DNA of 64,000 bases. Source: Lachnospiraceae bacterium FE2018 (GTDB lineage: Bacteria > Bacillota > Clostridia > Lachnospirales > Lachnospiraceae). The notes beneath the pieces are model-generated. The model was not told where the DNA came from, did not search any database, and saw only the letters and a list, made by a program, of their open reading frames with translations. Within the stretch, counting starts at the first letter, position 1, and the number at the start of each line of letters is the position of its first letter. The translations under genes and the position numbers were made by a program. Shown in pieces: positions 8,487-17,500 of the stretch. The stretch covers positions 1-64,000 of the forward strand of contig JNKK01000014.1 in NCBI GenBank assembly GCA_000702845.1, read 5' to 3'.

Positions 8487-9818
8487 ATGCAGCAGCGACT
8501 GGAACTGGAAGAAATCGGGAACCGGATATTGCATGAAATCCGCACAGAACTCTATCTGTCCATGCGGTTTATGGGACCTGCGCTGGATGCACTTGGATAT
8601 CAGATGGATCTGTCCACCCGGACTGTCGGGACGGACGCGGAGATGATCCGGTTCAATCCGCAGTATCTGATGGCGGAGTTTCTGGAACACCCGCGAAGGC
8701 TCTCACGGGCTTATATGCATATGCTGATTCACTGCCTGTTCCGGCATCCGTTCTCACAGCGTCTGTTCACGGATCAGGAATTGTTCGACCTTTGTGCAGA
8801 TATTGCCGCGGAGGCGATTCTCGATTCGATTGATGCACCTGTGCTTGCGGAGATTCCTTCGGATTTCCGGGAGAGCTGGTACCGGAAACTGACAGATGAA
8901 GTGCACGTTCTTACGGCGGAAAAGCTATATCTGTATTTTTCGGAACAGCCGCGGGATTATGAGACGGAATTCCGGCTGAAGCTGGAATTTCAGCGGGATG
9001 ATCACAGCTTCTGGGAGCGGATGAACAAAGAGCAGGAGACACCGGAGCAGCCAAATGAAAGCCCGCAGAGAGAACGCGAACAGGACTGGGAAAACAGAGC
9101 GAAAAGTACACAGGACCTGCTTGACGGATCCGGGCAGGAAGGAGACCGGGCGATCGGAAGTCTCGGCTGGATGCTGTCGTTTTCAGATGATAAGAAAACA
9201 GATTACCGGGAATTTCTGAGGCGTTTTTCCGCAGTCCATGAAGAGGTTCGGGTTGATCCGGACGGGTTTGATTACGGATATTATAACTATGGGATTCAGA
9301 TGTATGGAAACATGCCTCTGATTGAAGAAAATGAATACCGGGAAGTAAAAGGAATTGATGAACTGGTCATTGCAATAGATACATCCGGTTCTACCAGGCC
9401 GAAGCTGGTGCAGCGTTTTTTGAATGAGACAGCAGCAATTCTTGCATCACAGGAGACATTTTTTCACCGGGTTCACATTCACCTGATCGAATGCGATGAT
9501 CAGATTCAGAAAGACCTGCTGCTGGAGGATGTGCGTGATCTGGAGCAGTATGCCGCGAATTTCGAAGTCAGCGGCGGTATGGGAACGGATTTCCGTCCGG
9601 TTTTTGAATACGTGAGGGAACTAAGGCGCAGAGGAGAACTGCAGAATCTGCGCGGTCTTCTGTATTTCACAGATGGATTCGGTGTCTATCCGGAAGAGGC
9701 GGCACCTTACGATACCGCCTTTGTATTCTGGACAGAAGAAGCGTACAATGACGCTGATGTTCCGGACTGGGCGATCCGGCTGTATGCCGGAAGCGGCAGT
9801 GTGCGGGAAGAGAACTGA
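8487..9818 (+). CDS. DUF2201-type metallopeptidase-like protein with C-terminal VWA-like domain
   Basis: A 443-aa protein with two parts. The N-terminal region (about 1-170) contains HMLIHCLFRH, a histidine-rich segment resembling the metallopeptidase-like motif of DUF2201. A charged, Gln/Glu-rich linker follows (about 175-215). The C-terminal region (about 290-440) is VWA-like with the MIDAS start DTSGST and a later GMGTDFRP matching the Thr/Asp positions. Such proteins pair with MoxR-type AAA ATPases as chaperone or assembly modules, and one is encoded at 11922 in the same direction. The substrate is unknown. Whether the N-terminal part is an active peptidase cannot be told. Confidence 0.8.
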   Translation: MQQRLELEEIGNRILHEIRTELYLSMRFMGPALDALGYQMDLSTRTVGTDAEMIRFNPQYLMAEFLEHPRRLSRAYMHMLIHCLFRHPFSQRLFTDQELFDLCADIAAEAILDSIDAPVLAEIPSDFRESWYRKLTDEVHVLTAEKLYLYFSEQPRDYETEFRLKLEFQRDDHSFWERMNKEQETPEQPNESPQREREQDWENRAKSTQDLLDGSGQEGDRAIGSLGWMLSFSDDKKTDYREFLRRFSAVHEEVRVDPDGFDYGYYNYGIQMYGNMPLIEENEYREVKGIDELVIAIDTSGSTRPKLVQRFLNETAAILASQETFFHRVHIHLIECDDQIQKDLLLEDVRDLEQYAANFEVSGGMGTDFRPVFEYVRELRRRGELQNLRGLLYFTDGFGVYPEEAAPYDTAFVFWTEEAYNDADVPDWAIRLYAGSGSVREEN

Positions 9819-9834
9819 AAACAAACGCGCAGCA

Positions 9835-10704
9835 TTATTCGGCTACAATGGAATACTTGTCAATGTTGGAACCGCCGCCGCCGTAGACGTTTATTTTAAA
9901 TGATTTTCTGACCTTTTTATCTGCTTTTAACTGAATCGTTATATTCGCTTTCCCCTCGCGGAGCGGCTTCAGGAGTCCGCTCTTTGTGACAGCGAGGACA
10001 GACGGATTAGAACTCTTGTATGTGAAGAGCGTGTTTTCAATGAAACCGGTATTAGGCTGTCCTTTTACTCCCTGAAGTGTGACCGGAAGGGTGATATTTG
10101 AACCGACAGAGACACGGTTCAGATTCGTTCCGAGATTTTTCTTTTTCAGATATTTTTTTGAAATCTGTATTTTACGGGTCGTCTTTACAGTGCCTGATTT
10201 GGTTACTGCTTTTGCGGCTTTTTTGCTGAACAGATTGACCCAGTAACATTCTCCGTTATATTCAAAGCAGGCAAGACCGGCTGATTTGTAATCTGCGCGC
10301 GTCATATTTTTATAGTGGCCCGGAGAATTCCGCCATGCATTGAATGTCAGCTCTGTTGTCAAATACCCCGAAGCGAGATTTTCCCCGCTGATCAGTGACC
10401 GGTTCAGAGAAGTCATATCTTTGCCGTTGGGACGCGTATGGGATAAAGCAGCAGTAATCTCTGCACAGCGCTGAACGGCATATTTCAGCAGCCGCTTATC
10501 CATTTTAAGCGGCTTCAGTCCCTTGCTTTCCCGCAGCGTGTTGATATCTTTCAGACATTCATAAGACTTTGTGTAGTCAATCGTTCCTTTGATTTTATAG
10601 CTGACAGTACCTGCTGCAGAAACGGTCTTCGGATGCAGAAGCGGCAGCAGAGAAAACAGCGCAATCAGGAAGAGCAGATGCAGGAATATTCTTTTCTTTT
10701 TCAT
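9835..10704 (-). CDS. Secreted CAP (SCP/PR1)-domain protein
   Basis: A 289-aa exported protein. Residues 1-30 are a signal peptide (MKKKR, hydrophobic core, cleavage near VSAAG). Residues about 45-165 form a CAP domain: INTLRESKGLKPL, ALSHTRPNG and SGENLASGYLT with NSPGHYKNM are the family boxes. The C-terminal part (about 185-280) resembles a bacterial Ig-like Big_2 domain (YKSSNPSVLAVTKSGLLKP). CAP proteins in Clostridia are associated with the cell surface; their activity is mostly undefined. Its start codon overlaps the stop codon of the upstream glucosaminidase gene, so the two are translationally coupled. Confidence 0.87.
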   Translation of the reverse strand: MKKKRIFLHLLFLIALFSLLPLLHPKTVSAAGTVSYKIKGTIDYTKSYECLKDINTLRESKGLKPLKMDKRLLKYAVQRCAEITAALSHTRPNGKDMTSLNRSLISGENLASGYLTTELTFNAWRNSPGHYKNMTRADYKSAGLACFEYNGECYWVNLFSKKAAKAVTKSGTVKTTRKIQISKKYLKKKNLGTNLNRVSVGSNITLPVTLQGVKGQPNTGFIENTLFTYKSSNPSVLAVTKSGLLKPLREGKANITIQLKADKKVRKSFKINVYGGGGSNIDKYSIVAE

Positions 10705-11768
10705 GCCGAAGTTCCTTTCTTTAAATCATATTTTGTCAGATTCCATCGTTCAATCAGTTCAATTAATGTCTTCGCGTAATTACTGCTGGTCGCGTAGCCG
10801 CCTTTTTGCAAAAGTTTTGCGGCCTTTTTATATTTTTTACATCCCTGAATTCCCGCATAGCGCAGTTCACTGCCGTTCATCGCACCGCAGAGATAAGCGC
10901 TGTGGTCGGCAATTGAATCCTCGATGCAGCTGTATTTCCGGAAGTTGGCGTAGATATAGTAATGAGATCCGTCAGACGCCTCTTCGCCGGTCCTGATCTT
11001 ATAGACCGACTTTCCGTTCCAGTAAGTTCCCTGCCAGGTGTTGCCGGAGAGATACTGCTTCATACCGAAACAGTTATTCGCTTTCAGGGTCAGCTTTGAC
11101 TGTCCGTATCCGCTTTCAAGAATGAACTGCGCCAGACTGACGGAGGCGAGAACACCTGACCGCTTCTGGTCTGCGGTGAAAAGCGGACCCACCGTCTTAA
11201 TGAACTTATTTGGTGACAGTCCGGCCAGTGCAGACGCTTTTGTGTTTGTTTCCCTCGTCGCCTGATCTTCTTTGATCTGATCTCTGAGTTCTGCAGTATA
11301 TACTTTTGTCAGCGTGCCGTTTTTGTCAAACCAGTAAATCAGACCGTTTTTTTTCAGCGTTCCGGTGACCATGAGGCCGTCCTGATCAAAAAAGTAACGT
11401 TTGCCGTCATATACCAGCCACCCGGTTTTCATCGCACCGGTTTTCTTCTTAAAATAGTAGGTCTTTCCCCGGATCTTCGTAAAACCGGAGACCCGGGCGC
11501 CGTTCTTTTTGTTGTAATACTTCGTGACAGGCGGTTCTCCGACCTGCTGGAATCTTTTCTGTGGTTTCCCCTTTACAAAGTAATACCATTTGCCGTCAAC
11601 TTTCAGTTCTCCGTTATATTTTTCTCCGTCCTGATAGTAGATGGTCTTCTTCTTGTTCCAGCCGTCTTTCACGGCTGCCTGAGCCGGGAAGACGGAAGTA
11701 AAAAACATCAGAACAATCAGAAACAGAACGGATATGGTTTTAAAAAGCCGGTTGTATCGTAAGGTCAT
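10701..11768 (-). CDS. Secreted GH73 glucosaminidase (autolysin) with cell-wall-binding repeats
   Basis: 355 aa. A signal peptide (about 1-32, ending VFPAQAA) is followed by tandem aromatic cell-wall/choline-binding-type repeats of about 20 residues (KWYYFVKGKPQKRF, GKTYYFKKKTGAMKTGW, KRYFFDQDGLMVTGT). The C-terminal part (about 180-350) is a GH73 domain; the catalytic Glu lies in SLAQFILESGYGQSKL, followed by NNCFGMK. It should hydrolyse peptidoglycan beta-1,4-N-acetylglucosaminyl bonds during wall turnover. An AAGGAG site lies about 9 nt upstream of the ATG. The CAP protein gene overlaps its end by 4 bp. The pair is inserted, on the opposite strand, between the VWA and AAA genes. Confidence 0.88.
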   Translation of the reverse strand: MTLRYNRLFKTISVLFLIVLMFFTSVFPAQAAVKDGWNKKKTIYYQDGEKYNGELKVDGKWYYFVKGKPQKRFQQVGEPPVTKYYNKKNGARVSGFTKIRGKTYYFKKKTGAMKTGWLVYDGKRYFFDQDGLMVTGTLKKNGLIYWFDKNGTLTKVYTAELRDQIKEDQATRETNTKASALAGLSPNKFIKTVGPLFTADQKRSGVLASVSLAQFILESGYGQSKLTLKANNCFGMKQYLSGNTWQGTYWNGKSVYKIRTGEEASDGSHYYIYANFRKYSCIEDSIADHSAYLCGAMNGSELRYAGIQGCKKYKKAAKLLQKGGYATSSNYAKTLIELIERWNLTKYDLKKGTSA

Positions 11769-11921
11769 ATACAGCTCCTTTATATCAGAATATTACCAGT
11801 TTCGTTTATCGTACCACAGGAAATGCATGAAATAAATAAAAAAGGTGCGCAAAAGCAATATGCATTGTGATAGAATGATGCTCGAGACACGTGCACTGTG
11901 CACGGAAACGGGGTAGCTGAA

Positions 11922-13457
11922 ATGAATATCAGAGAAGCAAAAGAAGAGATTATCAGAACAATTAATGCGTATCGCAGAAAAGATGATGCGGGTGCGTTTG
12001 AAATACCGCCGGAGCAGCAGCGGCCGATTCTTCTGATGGGACCGCCCGGGATCGGGAAAACCGCCATTATGGAACAGATCGCATCCGAGTGCGGAATCGG
12101 TCTGGTTTCTTATACGATTACGCATCACACACGCCAGAGCGCGATCGGTCTGCCGATGATTTCCGAAAAGTTATTCGACGGAAAACCGCATTCTGTAACA
12201 GAGTACACCATGAGTGAAATTGTCGCGTCGGTATACGACCAGATTGCCCGCACGGGTATCCGGGAAGGAATTCTGTTTCTGGATGAGATTAACTGTGTGT
12301 CGGAAACGCTGGCGCCCACGATGCTGCAGTTCCTGCAGTATAAAATGTTCGGCACACACAAAGTGCCGGAAGGATGGATCATCGTGACGGCAGGAAATCC
12401 GCCGCAGTACAACCGGGCGGCCCGCGATTTTGACATCGTCACGCTCGACCGTGTGAAAAAGATGGAGATCACGGCGGATTTTGAAGTATGGAAGGAGTAT
12501 GCATACCGGGCAGGGATACACGGTTCCGTATTGTCCTATCTGGAAGTCAAACCGCAGCATTTCTATTTTATCCGCACTGAACTGGACGGGAGACATTTCG
12601 TGACAGCCCGCGGGTGGGAGGATCTCTCCCGCATGCTGACTGCCTATGAGAAGATGGATGAGCCGGTGACGGAACAGATGGCAGTACAGTATCTGCAGGA
12701 TGCGGAAATTGCGCGTGACTTTACCATGTATTACGAACTGTACCGGAAATACAGCGAGCAGTACCGCGTCAAGGATATTCTGGCAGGTGTCATGCCTGCT
12801 GAGCCGGAGCAGATCAGGAATGTACCGTTTGATGAAAAACTCAGCCTGATCCGTTTGCTTGCGGACGCGCTGCACCGGGAGTTCATGCAGTTCGACGAGC
12901 AGCGTTCGGTACAGGAAAAACTCTATGAGCAGCTTCTGGCTTTCCGTGAGGAACTGAATACGGGACAGGATCCGGCCGCACTGCTGAAAGCCCGCGGGGA
13001 GCGGCTGCGCAGTGACCTGCAGATCCATCTGGACGCATCCATAATCACCAGAGAGGAAGAACGCAGACTGCGGCTTGCCTGCAAAGCCTGGGACGAGCTG
13101 ATTCACACGGCAGTACGGAGCAGTCAGGACGCGGAAGATGCAGCGCGTGCGGTTCAGGAGCCGGAACCGGCATTTGCCGCTGCAAAAGCCTGGTTTGCAT
13201 CCCGCGAATCTTCGCGTCAGAAGTACGCAGAAGAAATCGGGGAAATGGTCACCAGTGCATTTACTTTCCTGAGCACTGTATACGGAACCGGTCAGGAAAT
13301 CGTTATGTTCCTGACGGAACTCAACGCTGACTGGTACTGCCTGCAGTTTATCAGCACCTATGGAAACGGTGCATACGAGAAATATAACCGCATGCTTCTT
13401 CTTCGGGACCGGCAGGAGTCCCTGCGGCAGGAGATTCTGGCATTTTCCGATTTATAA
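11922..13457 (+). CDS. MoxR-type AAA ATPase
   Basis: A 511-aa AAA+ ATPase. Walker A is GPPGIGKT (about residue 36) and Walker B ILFLDEINCV; NPPQYNRAARDFD fits the sensor/arginine region of MoxR/RavA-like proteins. The C-terminal 300 residues are helical and unrecognised. It is the probable motor partner of the VWA/DUF2201 protein at 8487, as MoxR ATPases commonly work with VWA proteins. The ATG at 11922 is chosen because ACGGGG precedes it by about 8 nt; an in-frame GTG at 11898 lies in a palindromic stretch and has no ribosome binding site. What the complex remodels is unknown. Confidence 0.88.
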   Translation: MNIREAKEEIIRTINAYRRKDDAGAFEIPPEQQRPILLMGPPGIGKTAIMEQIASECGIGLVSYTITHHTRQSAIGLPMISEKLFDGKPHSVTEYTMSEIVASVYDQIARTGIREGILFLDEINCVSETLAPTMLQFLQYKMFGTHKVPEGWIIVTAGNPPQYNRAARDFDIVTLDRVKKMEITADFEVWKEYAYRAGIHGSVLSYLEVKPQHFYFIRTELDGRHFVTARGWEDLSRMLTAYEKMDEPVTEQMAVQYLQDAEIARDFTMYYELYRKYSEQYRVKDILAGVMPAEPEQIRNVPFDEKLSLIRLLADALHREFMQFDEQRSVQEKLYEQLLAFREELNTGQDPAALLKARGERLRSDLQIHLDASIITREEERRLRLACKAWDELIHTAVRSSQDAEDAARAVQEPEPAFAAAKAWFASRESSRQKYAEEIGEMVTSAFTFLSTVYGTGQEIVMFLTELNADWYCLQFISTYGNGAYEKYNRMLLLRDRQESLRQEILAFSDL

Positions 13458-13474
13458 TAAAGTATCTTATTCAC

Positions 13475-15466
13475 TTATTTGAGATATTTTCCGTTCAGTT
13501 TTCTCCAGAGTGTCGGTTTGCTGATATTCAGAAGACCACAGATTTTGGATTTGTCGCCTTCATAACGATCCATGAGATATTGCAGATACTGTGTTTCCAG
13601 TTCTCCGAGATCCGGCGTACCGCTCAGTGTAAATACGCCGTCGGCAGAAGAATTATCAAAGTCTTTTGCGGGGATTGCCTTCTCAGGAAGGGAGGGGGCA
13701 TCATATCGGTCTTCTGAATTCTTCATATTTTCGTAATAAGAGGATTCGGGAAACGGAATCAGATCTCTGATGTAATCCTCAGACAGTGAAAGACTTTCGG
13801 AGAGAAGAATGGCGCGTTCTGCGATGTTTCTCAGTTCCCGGATATTTCCCGGCCAGCTGTAATTGAGAAGAGGCCGGAATACACTGTCGTCCTTCCAATA
13901 GATCTTCAGTGCTTTTTGCTCTGCCAGATCACGGATAAAATGCTGGAAGAGCGGGATGATATCTGCCGGCCTGCTGTGAAGCGGAGGCAGGCGCAGTTCC
14001 AGAAGGGACAGACGGTAATACAGATCTTCTCGAAATCCGCCGTCATTTGCCATTTGGAGGAGAGGTTTATTTGTAGCGGCGATGATTCTTACATTTACGG
14101 GAATAATTGTATCTCCGCCCACATGCCTCACTTCACGTTCCTGAAGGACGCGCAGCAGCTTTGCCTGAACGGAGACGGACAATTCACCGATCTCGTCCAG
14201 AAACAGTGTTCCGTTGTGTGCCAATTCAAAAAGTCCTTTTTTTCCACTTGAGAGCGCGCCTGTAAAGGCGCCTTTTTCATAGCCGAACAATTCACTTTCA
14301 ATAAGATTTTCAGAGAGAGCAGCACAGTTGATGGCCACAAAGGGTCCTTCACTGCGGCTGCTTTCGTTATGGATCGCGTTTGCAAATATTTCTTTGCCGG
14401 TGCCGGACTCGCCGGTGATCAGGACTGTGCCGTCGGAAGAGGCAAACCGTCGGGCAATCCGTATGATCGATTCCATAAGGGGATCAAAATATAAAATGTT
14501 TTCAAAGCGATATTTAGCGGTTAGTCCTTTTTTATTCTGCTGCCGGCGGAGGCTGATTTCTGTTTTTTCAATTGATTCTACATTGCTCAGGAGATATGAG
14601 AAGCAGGGCTCCTCGTTAAGTGAAAGTTGCAGGACGTTGAGTACATAACGCGCCTGTCCTGCTTCGATAAAGCGGTTGACTATGACAGAGCCGGTGTTTT
14701 CTGAAGCAAGCACTTCTGAGATGTTCTGGTTGCTTCCTCCTTTTACCCGGAATAAAGCCGATGCCTTTTCATTGGCGAACAATATGATCCCATCTTTGTC
14801 TGTAATAATAGAAGCATCATCGATAATGTTTGTAATCGCCTCCACGTATGAATGATTTTTTCTTTTTTGCATTTCCATGCGCACAGTATAGTTCGCGCGG
14901 TCGATGGTATGTCCAAGGTATTCACTGCTCAGCTGGTATGGAAAAAACGGAATGCCGGCCGTCTCCGTTATTTCCTGAAACTCGATATCCCCGATCGCGG
15001 CGTCAATTGCGTGGTTGACGACCATGCGTTCAAGAAGAAAACGGCCTTCTTCTTCCGTTTTGATATGTGTCATATAAAAATGAAGTTTGCCAAATTGGAT
15101 AGTGTGGATCGTTCCGTAACTGTAGGAATTTTTCTGATTGCCGATCCAGCTCAGAAGTCCGATACTGCGATAACCTTTTAAAGATGCCTGATTCAGATTG
15201 GAGAGAATATCGAAGGTATCCACAGTAAAAGGGAAAACAGGGATATCCGGCAGACGGTCCTCCAGAAAGGGAGCCCAGGGTCCGCGCGCAATAATGCCGT
15301 GAATATCATGTGCTTTTATATAAGAAATGACTTTATCTCCCGTTTCATCAGTGATCTCTTTTTCGTAAATAAAACGGTCGATTTTAGAAGCTGCATCCGG
15401 AAGCAGTCCGTCAATACTGCCGTACATAGTGGGATGGGAAGATACAATTACCAAATCTCTTTTCAT
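13475..15466 (-). CDS. PrpR-type sigma-54-dependent transcriptional activator
   Basis: A 663-aa enhancer-binding protein. Order: PrpR_N-type ligand domain (about 1-180), PAS domain (about 205-300), AAA+ sigma-54 interaction domain with Walker A GESGTGKE (about 354) and the GAFTGA loop (about 401), and a Fis-type HTH at the end (DKSKICGLLNISKPTLWRKL). PrpR_N domains sense small metabolites such as 2-methylcitrate in the founder; the ligand here is unknown. The gene is divergent from operon 1, whose -24/-12 promoter is about 130 bp away, and a second identical-type promoter lies at 22973. Paired TTTCA-N4-TGAAA sites near both promoters are the likely binding sites, so it should activate both operons. 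Confidence 0.95.
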   Translation of the reverse strand: MKRDLVIVSSHPTMYGSIDGLLPDAASKIDRFIYEKEITDETGDKVISYIKAHDIHGIIARGPWAPFLEDRLPDIPVFPFTVDTFDILSNLNQASLKGYRSIGLLSWIGNQKNSYSYGTIHTIQFGKLHFYMTHIKTEEEGRFLLERMVVNHAIDAAIGDIEFQEITETAGIPFFPYQLSSEYLGHTIDRANYTVRMEMQKRKNHSYVEAITNIIDDASIITDKDGIILFANEKASALFRVKGGSNQNISEVLASENTGSVIVNRFIEAGQARYVLNVLQLSLNEEPCFSYLLSNVESIEKTEISLRRQQNKKGLTAKYRFENILYFDPLMESIIRIARRFASSDGTVLITGESGTGKEIFANAIHNESSRSEGPFVAINCAALSENLIESELFGYEKGAFTGALSSGKKGLFELAHNGTLFLDEIGELSVSVQAKLLRVLQEREVRHVGGDTIIPVNVRIIAATNKPLLQMANDGGFREDLYYRLSLLELRLPPLHSRPADIIPLFQHFIRDLAEQKALKIYWKDDSVFRPLLNYSWPGNIRELRNIAERAILLSESLSLSEDYIRDLIPFPESSYYENMKNSEDRYDAPSLPEKAIPAKDFDNSSADGVFTLSGTPDLGELETQYLQYLMDRYEGDKSKICGLLNISKPTLWRKLNGKYLK

Positions 15467-15497
15467 GTCAAAAGACCTCTCGTAAATTATCCTGATA

Positions 15498-15531
15498 TTT
15501 CAAATATGAAACAATTATATCAATGTTGAAA
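15498..15531. promoter_or_regulatory. Paired upstream activator sites for the PrpR-type regulator, operon 1
   Basis: Site 1 is TTTCA-AATA-TGAAA (15498-15511). Site 2 is TATCA-ATGT-TGAAA (15518-15531), with one arm mismatch. Their centres are 20 bp apart, two helical turns. Similar sites occur at 22845-22888 before the second sigma-54 promoter and I saw none elsewhere in the window. Site 1 lies about 80-95 bp upstream of the -24 box, a normal enhancer distance. Confidence 0.75.
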
Positions 15532-15592
15532 TAATCGCGCAAGAAAAAATATCGAATAACGGGATTATTGCCGTGAATCAAGGAGAAAAAAC

Positions 15593-15609
15593 TGGCACGC
15601 CGATTGCAT
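15593..15609 (+). promoter_or_regulatory. Sigma-54 (-24/-12) promoter of operon 1
   Basis: TGGCACGCCGATTGCAT has TGGCAC, five bases, TTGCAT, matching the RpoN consensus including the invariant GG and GC dinucleotides. It lies 48 bp before the first gene and next to the divergent sigma-54 activator. Confidence 0.93.
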
Positions 15610-15656
15610 ATATAAAGACATAGTTGATCAATCGGTTTTAGAACAGGAGGATAAAA

Positions 15657-16514
15657 GTGGAAAAAGAACTGAAGCGTTTAAAAAAAATGGCCGTACAGGT
15701 ACGCAGAGACATTATTGAGGCAACCTCACACGGTGCGGGTGGCGGGATTCATGTGGCGCCTGCTCTTTCTGCGGCAGATGCAGTGACAGCACTTTATTTT
15801 AAGATCATGAATGTGGATCCGGAGGATCCTTATAAAAATGACAGAGACCGCTTCATCCTTTCGAAAGGACATGCGTATGCAGTACTCTATTCCGCACTCG
15901 CGGAAAAAGGATATTTCCCGAGAGAAGAGCTTCTTACGATGCGCGCGATCAACAGCAGACTTCAGGGGCATCCGTCTTATAAGAAGGCACCTGGTGTCGA
16001 CATGACAAGCGGTTCACTCGGTAACGGACCGGCGGTGGGTCTGGGAATTGCAATGGCCATGAAAAAACAGGGTATTAAACACCGCAAAGTCTATGTAATG
16101 ACGGGAGACGGAGAGTGTCAGGAAGGACTGATCTGGGAAACAGCGATGGCAGCCCCCAGATTTGGTGCGGACAATCTGGTTGTCATTGTAGATCACAATC
16201 ATTACCAGAGCTGCGGAGCGCTTGATGATATCATGCCGCTTTATCCGCTTGATGAGAAATGGAAAGCCTTTGGCTGGCATGTAATGGAAATGAATGGACA
16301 TGATATGGCAGATATTGTCTCCAAGCTGTCAATTGCAAAAGAATTTTCAGGAAAGCCGGTTCTGATTATTTCACATACAGTGAAGGGAAAAGGAATCAGT
16401 TTTATGGAACACAACAACGCATGGCATAACGGAAGATGCAGTGAAGAGCAGTATCAGATCGCAATGAAGGAACTGGACGGGCAGGAACAGGCAATCGAAG
16501 AAGGAAGAATGTGA
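15657..16514 (+). CDS. Transketolase-like N-terminal (TPP-binding) subunit, set 1
   Basis: 285 aa, the N-terminal half of a two-subunit transketolase. The TPP/Mg motif is TGDGECQEGLIWE followed by VDHN. LSKGHAYAVLY and TSGSLGNGPAVGLG match conserved active-site segments, and KGKGISFMEHNNAWHNG matches the end of the domain. The usual GHPGGSLS loop is replaced by a longer SHGAGGGIHVAPALS, so the donor or acceptor may not be a standard sugar phosphate. It starts with GTG, with AGGAGG six nt upstream. It is the first gene of a nine-gene operon driven by the sigma-54 promoter. Split transketolases of this kind are known from sulfosugar and apiose pathways, among others. Confidence 0.88.
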   Translation: MEKELKRLKKMAVQVRRDIIEATSHGAGGGIHVAPALSAADAVTALYFKIMNVDPEDPYKNDRDRFILSKGHAYAVLYSALAEKGYFPREELLTMRAINSRLQGHPSYKKAPGVDMTSGSLGNGPAVGLGIAMAMKKQGIKHRKVYVMTGDGECQEGLIWETAMAAPRFGADNLVVIVDHNHYQSCGALDDIMPLYPLDEKWKAFGWHVMEMNGHDMADIVSKLSIAKEFSGKPVLIISHTVKGKGISFMEHNNAWHNGRCSEEQYQIAMKELDGQEQAIEEGRM

Positions 16515-16517
16515 GGA

Positions 16518-17474
16518 ATGAATATGAGACAGTTCGAAGTAGAAAAGAAAACGACAAGAGACGCGTTCGGAGCAGCTGTTTATGAACTGGCGAAAGAAGA
16601 TCCGGCAATTCTCGGAATCGGTGCGGATACGACGTCCAATCTCGGTATGAAACAGATGGCCGCAGATATGCCGGACAGGGTGATCAATATGGGAATTGCC
16701 GAACAGAATATGATGGCAGTCGCAGCAGGTCTTGCAGCAAGTGGTTATCGTGTGTTTGGCGGCTCTTTTGCACCTTTTGTCGCGATGCGTGCACTGGAGC
16801 AGTTCCGGACTTTTATTGCATATCCGCATCTGAATGTGGTTATGGCAGGCGGCATGGGAGGCCTTTCTGCAGCAAATGAAGGCGTTACACACCAGTGTCC
16901 GGAGGATATTTCCATCATGCGTTCAATTTCAGGAAATGTCGTTGTCTATCCGGCTGACACTGCATCGACAAAAGCAGTTGTCAGAGCACTCGGTAAACAT
17001 GAAGGGCCGGCTTATGTCAGGCTCGGCAAATTTGCCTTCCGCAAGGTCTTCGATGAAGATTATAAATTCGAGATCGGAAAGGCAAACCTGCTTCAGGATG
17101 GAAAAGATGTCACACTGATCGCATGCGGCGCGGTGATTTACCGGGCACTGCAGGCAGCAGACATGCTGACGGAGGAAGGCATTTCTGCAAGAGTACTCGA
17201 TATGTCCTGCATCAAACCGCTGGATGAAGATGCTGTGATCAAAGCGGCGTCTGAGACAGGCTGCATCGTCACGGTGGAGGATTCAACAATTCTCGGCGCG
17301 CTCGGCGGCGCAGTTGCGGAAGTTCTGGCAGAAAAGATGCCGGCACCGATGTGCAGAGTGGGCATCAGAGATACCTTTACAGAGTCAGGCGATCTTGACG
17401 GACTTATGGATAAATACGGCATCGGCGTAAAGGATATTGTTGAAGCTGCGAAGTGTGTGATCAGGAGAAAGTAA
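16518..17474 (+). CDS. Transketolase-like C-terminal subunit, set 1
   Basis: 318 aa, the pyrimidine-binding and C-terminal half of the split enzyme. MGIAEQNMMAVAAGLA contains the catalytic Glu that activates TPP; EGVTHQCPEDISIMR holds the conserved His. A C-terminal transketolase_C domain covers about residues 190-310. ATGs occur at 16518 and 16524; GAGGA directly abuts the first and fits the second better, so the true start may be two codons in. It is separated from the N-subunit gene by three bases, as expected for an obligate heterodimer. Confidence 0.88.
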   Translation: MNMRQFEVEKKTTRDAFGAAVYELAKEDPAILGIGADTTSNLGMKQMAADMPDRVINMGIAEQNMMAVAAGLAASGYRVFGGSFAPFVAMRALEQFRTFIAYPHLNVVMAGGMGGLSAANEGVTHQCPEDISIMRSISGNVVVYPADTASTKAVVRALGKHEGPAYVRLGKFAFRKVFDEDYKFEIGKANLLQDGKDVTLIACGAVIYRALQAADMLTEEGISARVLDMSCIKPLDEDAVIKAASETGCIVTVEDSTILGALGGAVAEVLAEKMPAPMCRVGIRDTFTESGDLDGLMDKYGIGVKDIVEAAKCVIRRK

Positions 17475-17500
17475 TTCAGATAAAGGAACAAAAGAACATT

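Noticed and set aside
11898-11921. GTG start for the MoxR-type ATPase
   Set aside because: No ribosome binding site, and the codon lies in a GTGCACTGTGCAC palindrome; the ATG at 11922 fits better.
7614-13457. Phage-defence system built from AAA, VWA and LRR proteins
   Set aside because: No nuclease, toxin or other effector is present, and neighbours are housekeeping genes. MoxR-VWA sets are usually chaperone-like.
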